DNA of 64,000 nucleotides from Cervus elaphus (GCF_910594005.1 NC_057823.1:95962015-96026014), one strand, 5' to 3'. Shown: positions 1 through 10,540, counted from the first letter of the stretch. The notes: generated from the letters alone by a model not told the origin. Numbers and translations are program-made.

Positions 1-129
1 TCTACTCTTTCATTTTTTCACACCATGTACATGAAATTAAAGTTTCACAATTCACATTTAATAATAATAGCAAATACCTCTTTGGTGCTTATTTTTTGCC
101 AGTCTCTGCCTGAAAGCATTTTTGGTGTG

Positions 130-240
130 TTAGTTCACCTTATCCTCACAGTAACCTGAAGAGGAAGGTAGTTGTCCTTAGTTTGCAAGGAGAAAATGAA
201 ACCCGAGGAGGTTAAGCAGCTTGCCCCAGTCAGAGGCAGT
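130..240. repeat. MIR-like ancient SINE remnant
   Basis: The sequence around 'cttatcctcacagtaacct' followed by a 'gaggttaagcagcttgcccc' type block resembles the conserved core of MIR elements (a tissue-wide mammalian tRNA-derived SINE). It is heavily diverged and was identified by eye only. Confidence 0.45.
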
Positions 241-339
241 GGTTTTTAGTTTATTTACAGAACTGTGCACTTCTCAACATGGTCAATTTTAAGAGCATTT
301 TCATCACCCCCAGGAGGAATCTGTACTCATTAGAAGTCA

Positions 340-1260
340 CTTCCTTCCTCTCTTCACTCTTAGGCAACAACTAATCTATTTTTTTTTCCTCTATAGACAT
401 GCCTAGTCTGGACATTTAAAAACAAAAAATCAAATAATACAACATATGATGTTCTGTATTTGGCTTCTTTGATGGACATTTGGGTTGTTCACACTTTTTG
501 GCTATTTTGAATAATGCTCCTATGACCATGGGCATCCCTGGTAACTCAGTTGGTAAAGAACCCACCTGCAACGCAGGATACCCGGGTTCGATTCCTAGAT
601 TGGGAAGATCCACTGGAGAAGGGAAAGGCTACCCACTCCAGTATTCTGGCCTGGAGAATTCCATGGACTACAGTCCATGGAGTTGCAAAGATTCGGGCAC
701 AACTGAGTGACTTTCACTTTCCTATGACCATTCATTTACCAGTTTTTGTATGAGCATAAATTTTCAGTTCTTCTGGGTACATAACCAGGAGTGAAATTGC
801 TGGATCAACTCCATATTTAATCTTTGGAGGAAATGCCAGACTGTTTTTCAGCACAGCTGCATTATTTCCACCAGCAGTATATGAGCTTCCAATTTCTCTA
901 CATCCTTGTCAACAGTTATTAGTATCTGGCTCCTTGATTCTAGCCATCCTCTGCCTATGTCTAGCCAAGGCATGAAGGGGTACCTCATTATGGTTTGTAT
1001 TTGCATCTCTCTCATGGCTGATAATATTGAAATTTTTCATGTGTTTATTGGCCATTTGTGTATCCTCTTTGGAGGAGTGTATCTTCAGATCTTTAGCCTG
1101 TTTTTAGTTAGTTTTTTTGTCCTTTATTACTTAGTTGTAAGAGCTGTTTATATATTCTAGATGCAAGTCCCTTGTGAAGTATATTCTTCGCAAAAATGGC
1201 CTTCCATTATTTGGGTTGTCTTTTCACTTCTTGGGATGCTGTCCTGGGAAGACAAATTTG
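340..1260 (-). repeat. antisense L1 ORF2 3' region fragment
   Basis: Read on the minus strand, this is the familiar 3' half of an L1 LINE ORF2. Blocks such as 'ggacatttgggttgttcaca', 'aaattgctggatcaactcca' and 'gttgtcttttcacttcttgg' match the conserved L1 ORF2 C-terminal region in reverse. It is old, has many stops and is split by a Bov-tA SINE at 530-720. It is not a functional gene. Confidence 0.75.
530..720 (+). repeat. Bov-tA SINE with 11-bp target-site duplication
   Basis: This is a tRNA-derived ruminant SINE. It has a tRNA-like head with a B-box-like 'gggttcgattcct', a 'ggagaagggaaaggctaccc' middle and a 3' part shared with BovB ending in 'gagtgactttcacttt'. A perfect duplication 'cctatgaccat' flanks it (519-529 and 721-731), which fixes the insertion boundaries and shows it landed inside the antisense L1. 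Confidence 0.9.
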
Positions 1261-1299
1261 TCTTCACCCTTGTCTTATTTCCATTAGAAAAATGCTGTT

Positions 1300-2005
1300 A
1301 CGATGAGTTGAACTGTGTCCTCCCAAAATTCATATGCTGAATCATACCCCTCAACACCTCAGAATTTGACTTTATTTAGAAATAGAGTCAGAAATGTAAT
1401 TAGAAAAGAAAAAACGTGAAGTTGCTCAGTTGTGTCCGACTCTTTGTGTAGCCCACCTGGCTCCTCCATCTATGGTATTTTCCAAGCAAGAGTGCTGGAG
1501 TGGGTTGCCATATCCTTCTCCAGGGGATCTTCCCGACCCAGCAATCCAACCTGGGTCTCCTGCATTACGGGCAGATGCTTTTACTGTCAGGGGAGCCTGA
1601 CAGTAGGGACACCTACCTACTTCCCTGACCAGGGAAGCCAGGGAAGTAATTAGTTAAGATGAGGTCCTATTGGAGTAGGATGGACTCCTGCTTCTAACTG
1701 AGGAGTGTCCTTGTTAAAGGGGGCGAAATGGACACAGACAGGCAACAAGGAGGAGGCCTTGTGAAGCCTGGAGCTTTACTGCCATAAGTCAGGGAACTAC
1801 TAGGAACCAGAAGGGAGGCCTGGAACATATCTTTCCCTGGTGCCTTCAGAGGGAACATGGACCCACAGACACCCCGATGTTGGGCTTCCAGCCTCCAGAA
1901 CTACGAGACAATAATTTTCTGTTATTCCAGTCACTTGGATTATGGGGGGTTTCTTTCTTTCTTTTTTTTTTTTTACAGCAGCCTTAGAAAGCTAATACAA
2001 TGTCT
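1300..2005 (+). repeat. degenerate MaLR-like LTR, split by a SINE
   Basis: The left part 'cccaaaattcatatgctgaa' and the right part 'cagcctccagaactacgaga' followed by a 'tttctgttattccag' block resemble a solo LTR of the mammalian MaLR (MLT/MST-like) retrotransposon group. The exact family name is uncertain. An antisense Bov-tA splits it at 1404-1645. No coding remains. A related copy lies in opposite orientation at about 23290-23660. Confidence 0.5.
1404..1645 (-). repeat. antisense Bov-tA SINE
   Basis: The minus strand carries the Bov-tA body: 'gttgctcagttgtgtccgac' is the reverse complement of its 3' end. A short duplication 'gtaattag' flanks the element (1396-1403 and 1646-1653). It interrupts the LTR-like repeat. 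The 5' end of the element is somewhat rearranged. Confidence 0.8.
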
Positions 2006-2949
2006 AAGACATTTTTCCATTTTGGTAGTTACTTTCATGTCAAAATTCAAGATTTAATAAGATAACATTTTTAGGTTTCAGATCTTAGTTATATTGATCA
2101 ATCATATGAAAAATTACATTGAATTGGGTTCTATCTTTACATTTCTTATACAAGTATCTTAGGATTTTGAAAAAAATCAAAATATTTGGCTCTTAGCTAC
2201 CTAAGCAGACCTTATGCTTTTTAGATTTAAGCTTAACAAAGGTAAACATTATAAAGATGCTTAGTAAAACAAGAAGGTAACACTACAAAATTAAAATTTC
2301 TCTTCTCTGTTAGAAGTTATTGGATAACAGATATTAATTTCTTTTTTAGATTTTCTCCCTTTTTTGTAGTTCTTGCCTTAATGACAACATAAGTATGTGA
2401 ATTAATCTCTTTAAAAATAAATTACCCTTTAAATATTTTCTTAGATTATAACTTACTGTTTCTTGCTTGTTAGAAACAAGCTATTTTATTTTTAAATGTT
2501 TTTCAATTATTTCTGATTATAAACATAATATATAAATATAAATTATTTTTTATATAAATTAATATATAAATATAAAATATAAATTATAACTATAATATAT
2601 AAATATAAATAAATATAAGGTGGCTAGTTTTGATAAACATGCAATCAAGCAAATATAATGCAAACAGATTAGGGAACTTGATTCAAATGTCAGAAGGATC
2701 TTGCCAAGTAGTGTAGGTACAATGGTGAACAATATTGAGAAAGGAGCTTAGAACTGGATTTGAAAAGACAAGAGTCTCCTTTTCTGATTGAGCAGCTCGA
2801 TCGATATATGATTGTGGGCAAATCACAACTCCTTCTGAACTTCTCAGTTACCCCACATACATTATGACTTAGATTCCTTTGGGTATAAAGATACTCAGGA
2901 ACACTGAAGTCCTGGTATTTGTGTTTGTATCTATGCTTGTAGTTTTGAA

Positions 2950-2975
2950 GTGGGCGGGGGGGGGGGGGCGCGTGG
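2950..2975 (+). repeat. poly-G tract
   Basis: There is an uninterrupted run of 13 G at 2956-2968, preceded by TGGGC and followed by CGCG and GGGG. It is a candidate G-quadruplex and a likely length-variable site. No gene is adjacent. Confidence 0.85.
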
Positions 2976-3674
2976 GGATGCTATTATTAAGCTATAGCAC
3001 ATTAAAAAGATACAAGATTAAATGCCAAAAGTTGTTAAAATAGATCAGTATTCATAACATTGGGTAGACATTTAGGTTGCCTACCTAACTTTTGGTTCAC
3101 TTAATCTCTTTTTCCTTTCTGAATAAGAAAAATGAGTTTGTCTGAGTGCCCTCTTTGTCCCCATATGAAATAAGGGAAGTGATCCTAGACCCTGCTTTGT
3201 CTAAGACACCAATTACAGGAACTTTATTTTCATTTCCAGGGACTGGTTTAGAAATGTACATAATACAGTTTTGGCAAATGAAACTTAGGAAGAATTCTAG
3301 TAGGGTATTTCTTAGAGAAGTTTCTTTGTTCTTGAGAAAGAGACATCAAGAGAAAGGTTCTTTCTTCTTCCTCCGCCACAGCCACCGTGTCGACTAAATG
3401 GCCCTCAGTCTCTGAAAACTGCTCAGAGAGTACACGGAGTGAGAAATTGGGTTTTTGACAAGGTTGGGGAGCTCTGACTGGAGGTTGCCTTATTTCTTCT
3501 CCTGGTATATGGGATGGTAAATGTCCTTATTCTTCAAACTAATTTGATTCAGCATATTTTTTTTTGTAGTCCAAAGCATGTGCACTAGTATATGACTGCT
3601 CCTTCTTGATAACCTTTTACTTCATTTGGCTGAATCTTTTTACTAAACTCTAAGCTATACAAGGACTTCGCAGG

Positions 3675-3870
3675 TGAGTAGATGGTAAAGAATCTGCCAG
3701 CAAACTTTCCTGCCTGGAAACCTGGGTTTGATCCCTGGGCTGGGAAGATCCCTGGAGAACAGAATGGCTACCCACTCTAGTATTCTTGCCTGGAGAGTTC
3801 CATGAACAGAGGAGCAGTTCATGGGGTCACAAAGAGTTGGACACCACTGAGCGACTAAGCACGCACACGA
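3675..3870 (+). repeat. Bov-tA SINE, diverged
   Basis: A tRNA-like head ('gatggtaaagaatctgccag', then 'gggtttgatccctgg') is followed by the usual middle and a 3' end 'gagcgactaagcacgc'. It sits directly upstream of a second Bov-tA in the same orientation. Confidence 0.8.
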
Positions 3871-3876
3871 TACAAG

Positions 3877-4078
3877 GGCTTCCCAGCTGGCTCAGTGGTA
3901 AAGAATCTTCCTGCCAGTGCAGGAGACACAGGTTCAATCCCTGGTTAAGGAAGATCCCCTGGAGAAGGAAATGGCAACCCATTCCAGCATCCTTGCCTGG
4001 GAAACCCCATGGACAGAGTAACCTGGCATGCTACAGTATGTGGGGTCAACTGGACATGAGTGAATGACTGAGCACGCA
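3877..4078 (+). repeat. Bov-tA SINE
   Basis: This starts with 'gggcttcccagctggctcag', contains a B-box-like 'ggttcaatccctgg' and ends with 'gaatgactgagcacgc'. It forms a head-to-tail pair with the copy at 3675-3870. The open frame running through it is an artefact of the SINE. Confidence 0.85.
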
Positions 4079-4589
4079 TACACAAGTTACAAAAGAATTC
4101 TGTTGGATAATTATTCTGCTTTCCTCTGTGCTCTAAACATTTCTCAACTTGCTATAACGTCAAGCATCATAATCGATGCAGGGTATGTGTGCTGCAAATA
4201 GGTTATTGGAGTAATGAGATATCTACTCCTCCAGTCCTTGAAGTGACTGGAAAGTTCATGGTGGTCATCTGTGTCCTGGCAGGAAGCTGCATCCACCATT
4301 TATTCAAGAAGTGGATAAATATCATTTTCAAATATGTGCACTGAATTAATGTATTTTAATTGTCTATTTCAAAGTTAGAAAGCTTACTTAATAATGCTAA
4401 ACCTAAATTTGATGTGGACTATCAATAAATTATATGGGAGTATCAACTAAACAGTGGTAGCCTGAGGATAGCTATATTTCTCTTTAATTCATATCCATTT
4501 CATGGATTATTGTCATTGACCTTAATTTCCCTGTGGGAAAAGGGAAGAAACAGAAAGTTCCAGAGTTATGGTGTAGAGCTCATACCACC

Positions 4590-4690
4590 TGAGTTCCATC
4601 CTGTCTGCCACCTGTGAGTAAATCCTCTAACCTCTTAGATTTCAATTCCCTCATCTGTTCAATAAGGCTTGGATTAGCTGTCCATGGAAT
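4590..4690 (+). repeat. MIR-like remnant
   Basis: A 'gtctgccacctgtgagtaaa' block, then 'tcctctaacctcttagattt' and 'ccctcatctgttcaataagg', follow the order of the MIR core ('gccacttactagctgtgtga' to 'cctcatctgtaaaatgg'). It is diverged. Confidence 0.5.
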
Positions 4691-5243
4691 AGGAAGCATT
4701 TTATTTTGATGAAAAAAAGTTCCTATTTTCATTGACTAACAAGTTTGCTGCTTCTTTATAACTAAACACTGTTTGTTATTCAAGGAGCTCATATTTCCCT
4801 TTCATGCTATTTATTATACATTATAATTAGCCCTCCAAATTTTTGGCTTTCAAATGTTAAATAGACATCAAGGATTCCAAAAAGAGTAAATGAGTATAGT
4901 AGATAATGTCACACTATCTCCTCTGATAGCGAATAGTTACTTCATAATAATTTAAAGTATTATGCCCTTCACTAAAGAGGAAGTTCTGTGTGGGAGGATA
5001 GGAGGAGGTTAGAGACTGAAGCATAATGGGTTTCAGCATGAGTCTGTGAAACAGTGTTCCCTCAGAAAGGCTTTATGAAGTGAAATGTAAAATAGGATCC
5101 AAAAAATAAAAACCCAGACTAAAACAAAACAAAATTCATCTTTATACTTTTGAAGGTAGATAGGATTCTGAAACATTTTGATTTTTGTTACTCTTTCTAT
5201 CTCCAATACAAACCCACACTTCTTTAAATGGTCCTTATGTATT

Positions 5244-5281
5244 TGTGTGTGTGTGTGTGTGTGCACACGTGTGTGCATGCA
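5244..5281 (+). repeat. (TG)n purine-pyrimidine alternating microsatellite
   Basis: For 38 bases every step is a pyrimidine-purine dinucleotide (TG, CA or CG), with a TG core of about ten units followed by CACACG and TGTGTGCATGCA. It is a candidate Z-DNA-forming and length-polymorphic site. Confidence 0.9.
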
Positions 5282-5605
5282 GGTGGGCATACCCATGCCT
5301 GGGTAGGAACAGGAGGCAAGAAGTTGGCAAAGGGAAGATAAAGAAGTTATTTGTCTTTATGCCAAACAAATCACATAAGATATGATCATCCACCTATATT
5401 TGTTAGTGCAATGGTGAAGCATTTTTACAAGTCTCTGAAGAATTGACGTATTTAAGACGAAACACAAGGTAATGTGTTTCACACTTAAAAGCATGACAGA
5501 CTCCAGCTTACAGGTGAGGTGAGGTGAGGAGATTTAACAAGCTGTGGAGCTGTAAATATCTCTAAGTGCTTTGACTGCAAAAATAACTCCAAAGGAACAT
5601 GACAG

Positions 5606-5825
5606 GACCCTGACTCACTGGAAAAGACCCTGATGTTGGGAAAGATTGAAGGCGGGAGGAGAAGGGGAGGACAGAGGATGAGATGGTTGGGTGGCATCCC
5701 CAGTTCAATGGGCATGAGTTTGAGCAAGCTCCAGGAGTTGGTGATGGACAAGGGAGGCCTGGTGTGCTGCAGTCCATGGGGTCGCAAAGAGTCAGACACG
5801 ACTGAGCTACTGAACTGAACTGAAA
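5606..5825 (+). repeat. BovB LINE 3' end fragment
   Basis: The tail region of BovB ('ctggaaaagaccctgatgtt' through 'gacacgactgagctactgaa') is present in sense orientation with a 'gaactgaactgaa' 3' terminus. It is 5' truncated, with no reverse transcriptase domain left. Confidence 0.85.
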
Positions 5826-8006
5826 ATATAGGTAAGAGCCTCCTATCTAAGCAATAGGAGTCCTTTGGGGTCCTTTTAACAAAATCCAGCACTACAAATA
5901 CTATATGATATTTGAACACTTATGTACCAGCCCCTGTGGTTCACTTCCTATTTTTGGTTCTGAAGTTGAGTGGGGGGAGGGGGGTTGCTGAGGAGGCAGC
6001 CTAAGGGCTCTGATTGTCTTTAACACAATGTCAAGAGAAGAAAGCAACTTTGAAGTGTCATACGATACAGACCTTCTCTGTACTGATCACAAACACACCA
6101 CTCAATATAGAAACGTTCTCTGGAAGGGTTTTCAACATTGCAAGAGAACTAGAACTCTAAAAACCTTGGCATCCATTCACAAATCCTAGGATTTAGGATA
6201 CAGCCCTTTATGAAGGAAATGACCCTGTCTTCCTGGAGCTTGCATTCTGGAAAGAGAGATTGGTAATAATGAAAGAAGGAACAAAAACACTGTTTTAGAC
6301 AGTGCTCTGAAGATAGTAAAGCAGGGCTCAGTCTTTACTCAGCAGATCATGTTTGGACCTATTTTCCGTTGGGGGGCCAGGGAAGAGCTCTGAAGAGATG
6401 ACATTTGAGTTGAGCACTGAAAGACAAGAAGGAACAAGCAGGGAAAAGCACAAGGCAGAAGGAACAGTTCATCCACGAGGAACGCGTTATGGGAATGATT
6501 TGATGTAACTTGGCGACTTTCAGGAACAGCCAGAAGGGCCTCGGTAGACAAAGCATCGTGGGCACAGGTGGGAGATGAGGTCCCAGAGTTCAGGCAAAGA
6601 GTTTCAATTTTTATTCTAAGTGTCCTTGGTATCCACAGGAGGTTTTAAAGCGAAAGTGAGCGATTTAATACGATCGACACTTTAAAATGAACCTTGCAAA
6701 ACACAATAATTGCACGCAGCTTTTACTTCTTGGAAACCTAATTTCTAAATTCCCACTCGGGTCACACAGCGCCGCGGCCGTCCCCGTCTGCCCAGGCTGT
6801 TTGCGCTCTCTTCCAGCTTGTTTGCACGCGACGCCCTGCTGTTGACAGCCTCGGAGGAGAGCCTGTGACAGTTGGCAGGCGCCGGGAGGCGTTGCGGGAG
6901 CCAAGTTGCTGCTGGGGCCAGGGCTGCGCTGGGGGAAGGAGGGAGGAGGGACGGGAGGCGGTGGCCGCGCCCTGGGAGGGCTGCGATCTCCGCGCCGTGG
7001 CGGCGATGCGCCGTCTGAGCAAGGGATGAAGAAGCCGGGGGCCCAGACGAGCTTCCCCGGGGCTCACGGCGCCCCCACCCCCCCGGTTTGTTTCCAGTCC
7101 AAAGGTTCGCCGGCCCTGCCCGGAGTTTGACGCCGGAAACAATGATGGCTGGGGGGCTGCTGGCGGCTGGGGCGCTGGATGTCGGGCAGCGGTGGCGACC
7201 GGTGGAGTTTCCGTTTCTCGGGCCTAGCTCCTCCCAGCCCGGCCGCAGCGGCGACACCCTGGGGGGTGGTGGTGGTGGTGGTGCGGAGCCCCGCCAGGTG
7301 TTGATTTAAGGCTCCGCGGGGCCAGGCCTTCTGCCCACATCCTGCGGGGCCAGTTGGCCCCGGCGGATCCAGCGCCGCGTTTTGTCATCTGCCTGCACCG
7401 GGAGGTAGAGGCGGTGCCTCCAAACCCGCTAGCCCTCCGGGGACAGGACCCCGGGTGCCCGCCCCCGGCGGTCGCCCCCCTTTCAGTCTCCGCCACCGAT
7501 CGCTCACTATGCGGCGAGCGAGCAGCCTACGGAGACGACGCAGAGTACCTGTTCCCTGGAGCCTTGCCGAAGGGAGCTGGACCCCCCACCCCGGGGGAAA
7601 TTCGAAGCTTGGGCAGTCAGCGGAGAGCCCTGCACCCGCAGCCTGCTACCTACTCTGCCTTCAGATCTCGGCGCCCGCGGCCACCTCCCACTCAGGTCTC
7701 TGTTCTCACCCAGCCATCCGAACCAGCGACCCCACTGGGTCTGCATCCCATCACCCTAACTGAAGGCTCAACAGGGGGGCGTGTATTTCAGCCTCTTCTG
7801 TGGCCTGTGTTTCTCGTCCCATCTCTGGAATGTCCACTCCGTGGGGCGATGTGTTACGCGCGTGGTGCCGGGGTACCGGCGTCTAGAGCCGGGACACCTG
7901 CCAGACGCGACAGACCATCCTGTTTGCTTTAAAGGGACTGAGCGCGGTTCGGAGCGCTGGACCGGGGAGAACTAGAGAGCCAGCCTGCCCGCCGGCCTTC
8001 CTGCCT

Positions 8007-8049
8007 GGGGCGGGGCTTGTTCTGGACACGCCCCTCCCAGGCCCGCCCC
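8007..8049 (+). promoter_or_regulatory. clustered GC boxes upstream of exon 1
   Basis: GGGGCGGGGC at 8007-8016 and GCCCGCCCC at 8041-8049, with CACGCCCCTCCC between them, match Sp1/KLF recognition sequences. They lie about 240-280 bases upstream of the LNPEP start codon, which fits proximal promoter elements of a TATA-less promoter. Actual factor binding is inferred. Confidence 0.55.
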
Positions 8050-8188
8050 CTCCCAGGAGCCGCCCCCCCTAGATTCCCCGACTCTCTCTGCAGCTGTCTG
8101 GAAAACCCGGAGTGGCGGATCCCAGAGAGGGCGGAGCGGCGCCGCCCCTCGCGGCACCTCCCTGGCAGCCCTGGGCGCCGCGCCGGGC

Positions 8189-8287
8189 ATGCTCAGTACG
8201 CAGGGCCGCTCGGAGCTCTCGGAGGAGGAAGCTCGCGCGCTCCCGCTCTCAGGAGCCGCGGCCCGGGGCAGAGGGGGCCGCAAATAA
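8189..8287 (+). promoter_or_regulatory. upstream ORF (32 codons) overlapping the LNPEP start as TAATG
   Basis: An ATG at 8189-8191 (G at -3, C at +4) opens a 32-codon frame without interruption and stops at TAA 8285-8287. The last A of the stop is the first base of the LNPEP ATG (8287-8289). The upstream ORF is in a different frame from LNPEP. The predicted peptide starts MLSTQGR and ends GRGGRK; I recognise no domain. If the mRNA leader includes 8189, LNPEP translation would depend on leaky scanning or on termination-reinitiation at the overlap. The geometry is seen directly; the regulatory role is inference. Confidence 0.45.
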
Positions 8288-8305
8288 TGGAGCCTTTCAC
8301 CAATG
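8287..8305 (+). CDS. LNPEP: LNPEP coding exon 1 (start codon, residues 1-6 plus first base of codon 7)
   Basis: This exon encodes only MEPFTN and the first base of codon 7, identical to the known start of human LNPEP. The ATG has A at -3 and G at +4, a strong Kozak context. It is the first in-frame ATG: going upstream the frame stays open without another ATG until an in-frame TGA at 7939-7941. The exon ends at G8305 followed by GTGAGT, a perfect splice donor. Codon 7 (GAT, Asp) is completed by the first two bases of exon 2 forty kilobases downstream. The 5'UTR lies in the CpG island and probably begins between 8000 and 8190. A short upstream ORF ends on the A of this ATG. The tiny coding content of exon 1 fits the layout known for the mammalian gene. 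Confidence 0.95.
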
Positions 8306-9077
8306 GTGAGTAGGCGCCGCCGGAGGGAGGCCGAAGCTGGGAGCCGGGCTCTCCCGGGGCCCAGAGGGTCGTGGGGAGTCGTGACACCCGAGGGCGAGCT
8401 GCAGCCGCCTCCAGCGCAGGTTTCCCGCGAGAGGTTTTGCGGTGAGGTGGTGGTGGGGGGGTGCTGGTGTAGGGGCCCCGGTGGCAGGCTGTCGGAGGCT
8501 CGGGGGAGGGGGCGGGAGGCGGCGATCGCCAGGCTCGGGGGTCGGGGGCCGGGGTTGCTGGCGTGAAGGTCAGCGCCACCGCCCGTCCCGGGTGGGGACA
8601 CCCGGTGTCCCGGACACCTCGCTCCTCTGCGCAGCCAGGTGGGCGAGCTGCAAAGTTTGGGCTGTGGTGCGCATTGGAGGGGGGCGGCCGGGAAAGTTGG
8701 CGGAGCTTGGGTTTGCACCGGGTGCAGAGTGGGCTTTGGGGCGGGAAGGGTTAAAGGGCGGTCAAACCCTCAACTTGGGTGGCGCGCTCGGAGCTGTCCC
8801 CCCCTGCCCTTCGGCGAGTTGCCGGTGTGACTTTTCCTGGTAGGGCTGGGTGGGGGGTGGGGGCTTGCTAGGTTAGTTCAGTGGAAGGTAGAGAAAAACT
8901 TGCAGAAAAGCTGGATCACCCCGGCTGGGCGCCGGGGAGGTTCCAGCCCGCATTGCCGCTCTCCCCGTCTGTTGCGGAGGCATTCCGCAGGAGGTTCAAG
9001 CTTCCTCTCCCTGGCTCCCAATAAGATCGGCTTTTTTTTTTTTTTTTCAGTCGAGACTCATTAAATATCAAGGGGCC

Positions 9078-9101
9078 GTCACGGTGATATCACAATGTGA
9101 C
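9078..9101. promoter_or_regulatory. compound palindrome GTCAC / GTGATATCAC / GTGAC
   Basis: A perfect 10-bp palindrome GTGATATCAC (9084-9093) is flanked by GTCAC (9078-9082) and GTGAC (9097-9101), inverted copies of each other. It lies about 0.8 kb inside intron 1 at the edge of the CpG island. Such nested half-sites can be dimeric transcription-factor sites. No specific factor is claimed. Confidence 0.3.
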
Positions 9102-10329
9102 TTGAGGCGAGAGTCCAAAGCCGGAGCCTGCAGGAGGTTCGGCTAACAGCCACAGCCCTTTACTGACCGAAGGGAGCGAATCCATCCCACCCTTCTTTTA
9201 AAACCATGGCTTTTGTTTGGACCACAAGTGCCATGTAGGGGTGAGATGCCTTTCAATTTGCGGTGTTGAGTATATGGATTCCCTTTTGGGGACAGAAAGT
9301 AGGAAAACTGCCAGTAAGGGAGAATTCACGCTGAAATGGGAGAGTTCACTCTCCTAGTGGACATGTGTTTTCCTGCGGGTGGTTGGTTACTTAAGGTAGA
9401 GAGTTTGTCGCATTAATAGAAGGCAGAGTCTGCCTCTGTTAGGGTGGTTCTCTTGCCACCCGGGAGACAGAGACATTGTCCACTATGCCCCAGACCCGAG
9501 CCAGACTTTGTTGTATGCTCTTTCATGCCTGCGACTGCGAGCTACTAATTATATTCTCCCTGTCCCTAATTCAGAGTGCTTTATTCTACTGCCATATCCC
9601 TGTCTGTACTGTTTAATTAGGTTTAATGATGACAGCTTTAATTCTGAATTTTCTCATTCAGGTTCTATTTGTAATTACTAAGGCTCTAAGAGTAGTCTGA
9701 TAAAGTTGGGAAAGAAAAATAAGGACGATTTGAGCTAAAAGGAAGCTTAGAGAACATCCAGTACTTTGGTATAAAGTATGTTTAATACAGTTTCTTAAAT
9801 CCTTTCCAGTGGGTATCCTAAGGCTTAGCCTGTGTTCTAGGTAGAAAGCTTGGAGCTTCCGTGTTTGTAGGATTTTAAATGTGAAGTTTTCTCTAAGTTA
9901 AAAAAACAAAAACAAAAAACTCCTCTCAACAAGGCTGAGTCACCCATTTGGTTAAGATTATTGCTAGCTGATTTGGTGAACCTGTGCCTACAGAATTAAA
10001 GTACATTCTCAAGTCTTAAAATTGGAGCCTTTTCTCCCATCTTAGAATAGTTTTAGAATATGTTCCTCTGGATGTGAATATTTGCAAATTGTCATATTGG
10101 GGAGGGCAATGAAAAAGTCCCAGAGAGGAGAATAAAAAAGAAGCAGTGCTTCAACTTTCATGTAGGAAATTGGATTTCTAATCCTTTCCTGTCTCCTAGA
10201 TTTTCAGTCTGTGCTGGAGATAGTTTAGCAGCATGTCATTTTAGTTAATGTAGTAATTACTCCTTGGAACCTTATCTAGCATCCTTTAGCAAGGGGGATA
10301 CAAACTAACATTTAAGTCAACAAGAAATT

Positions 10330-10540
10330 GGTTGATTGGTTTAGTCACTAAGTCACGTCTGATTCTATTGTGACCTTGGGGACTGTAGCCTGCCAGGCTC
10401 CTCTGTCCACGAGATTTCCCAGGCAAGAATACAAGAGGGGTTGCCATTTCCTTGTCCAGGGGATCTTCCCGACCCAGGGACCAAATCCCGGTCTCCTAGA
10501 TGGCAGGCGGATTCTTTATCACTGAGCCACCAGGGTAGCC
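10330..10540 (-). repeat. antisense Bov-tA SINE with 13-bp target-site duplication
   Basis: The minus strand carries a full Bov-tA (visible in reverse as 'gtctcctagatggcaggcgg' and 'actgagccaccaggg'). A perfect duplication 'tcaacaagaaatt' flanks it at 10317-10329 and 10541-10553. Confidence 0.92.

Larger units (their letters stand above)
1..6760. other. upstream intergenic DNA, no gene seen
   Basis: No coding exon, RNA gene or promoter-like sequence was recognised here. The stretch holds antisense L1 (about 340-1260), an LTR-like repeat (about 1300-2005), SINEs at 530-720, 1404-1645 and 3675-4078, a BovB 3' end (about 5606-5825) and MIR-like remnants. The pieces 2010-3670, 4090-5240 and 5830-6760 are AT-rich and look like unique or very old DNA. 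From established synteny of the ERAP1-ERAP2-LNPEP locus, the neighbour to the left should be ERAP2, but none of its exons could be recognised in this part. Confidence 0.7.
6765..8960. promoter_or_regulatory. LNPEP: CpG island and promoter region of LNPEP
   Basis: GC content and CpG density rise sharply at about 6765 and fall after about 8960, in an otherwise AT-rich window. The island covers the first coding exon at 8287. GC boxes are visible at 8007-8016 (GGGGCGGGGC) and 8041-8049 (GCCCGCCCC), with further C-rich Sp/KLF-type motifs at 8030-8070. I see no TATA box at a useful distance, so this looks like a broad, housekeeping-type promoter. A GGT repeat (7261-7282) and other G-runs may form quadruplexes. 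The exact transcription start cannot be read from sequence. The position of the GC boxes suggests it lies within a few hundred bases upstream of 8287. Long open frames on both strands here are expected in GC-rich DNA and are not called as genes. Confidence 0.85.

Noticed and set aside
3146..3397. 83-codon plus-strand open frame
   Set aside because: No recognisable protein, no conservation clue, and no splice or promoter context. Chance open frame.
5485..5919. 144-codon minus-strand open frame
   Set aside because: It is the antisense of a BovB 3' end; the same sequence type recurs at other BovB copies in the window.
6745..8718. Several long open frames on both strands of the CpG island (for example 7354-7932 plus, 6745-7257 minus, 7972-8718 minus)
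   Set aside because: Their composition is arginine-, proline-, alanine- and glycine-rich, as expected from GC-rich DNA with few stops. No domain, splice structure or known protein was recognised.
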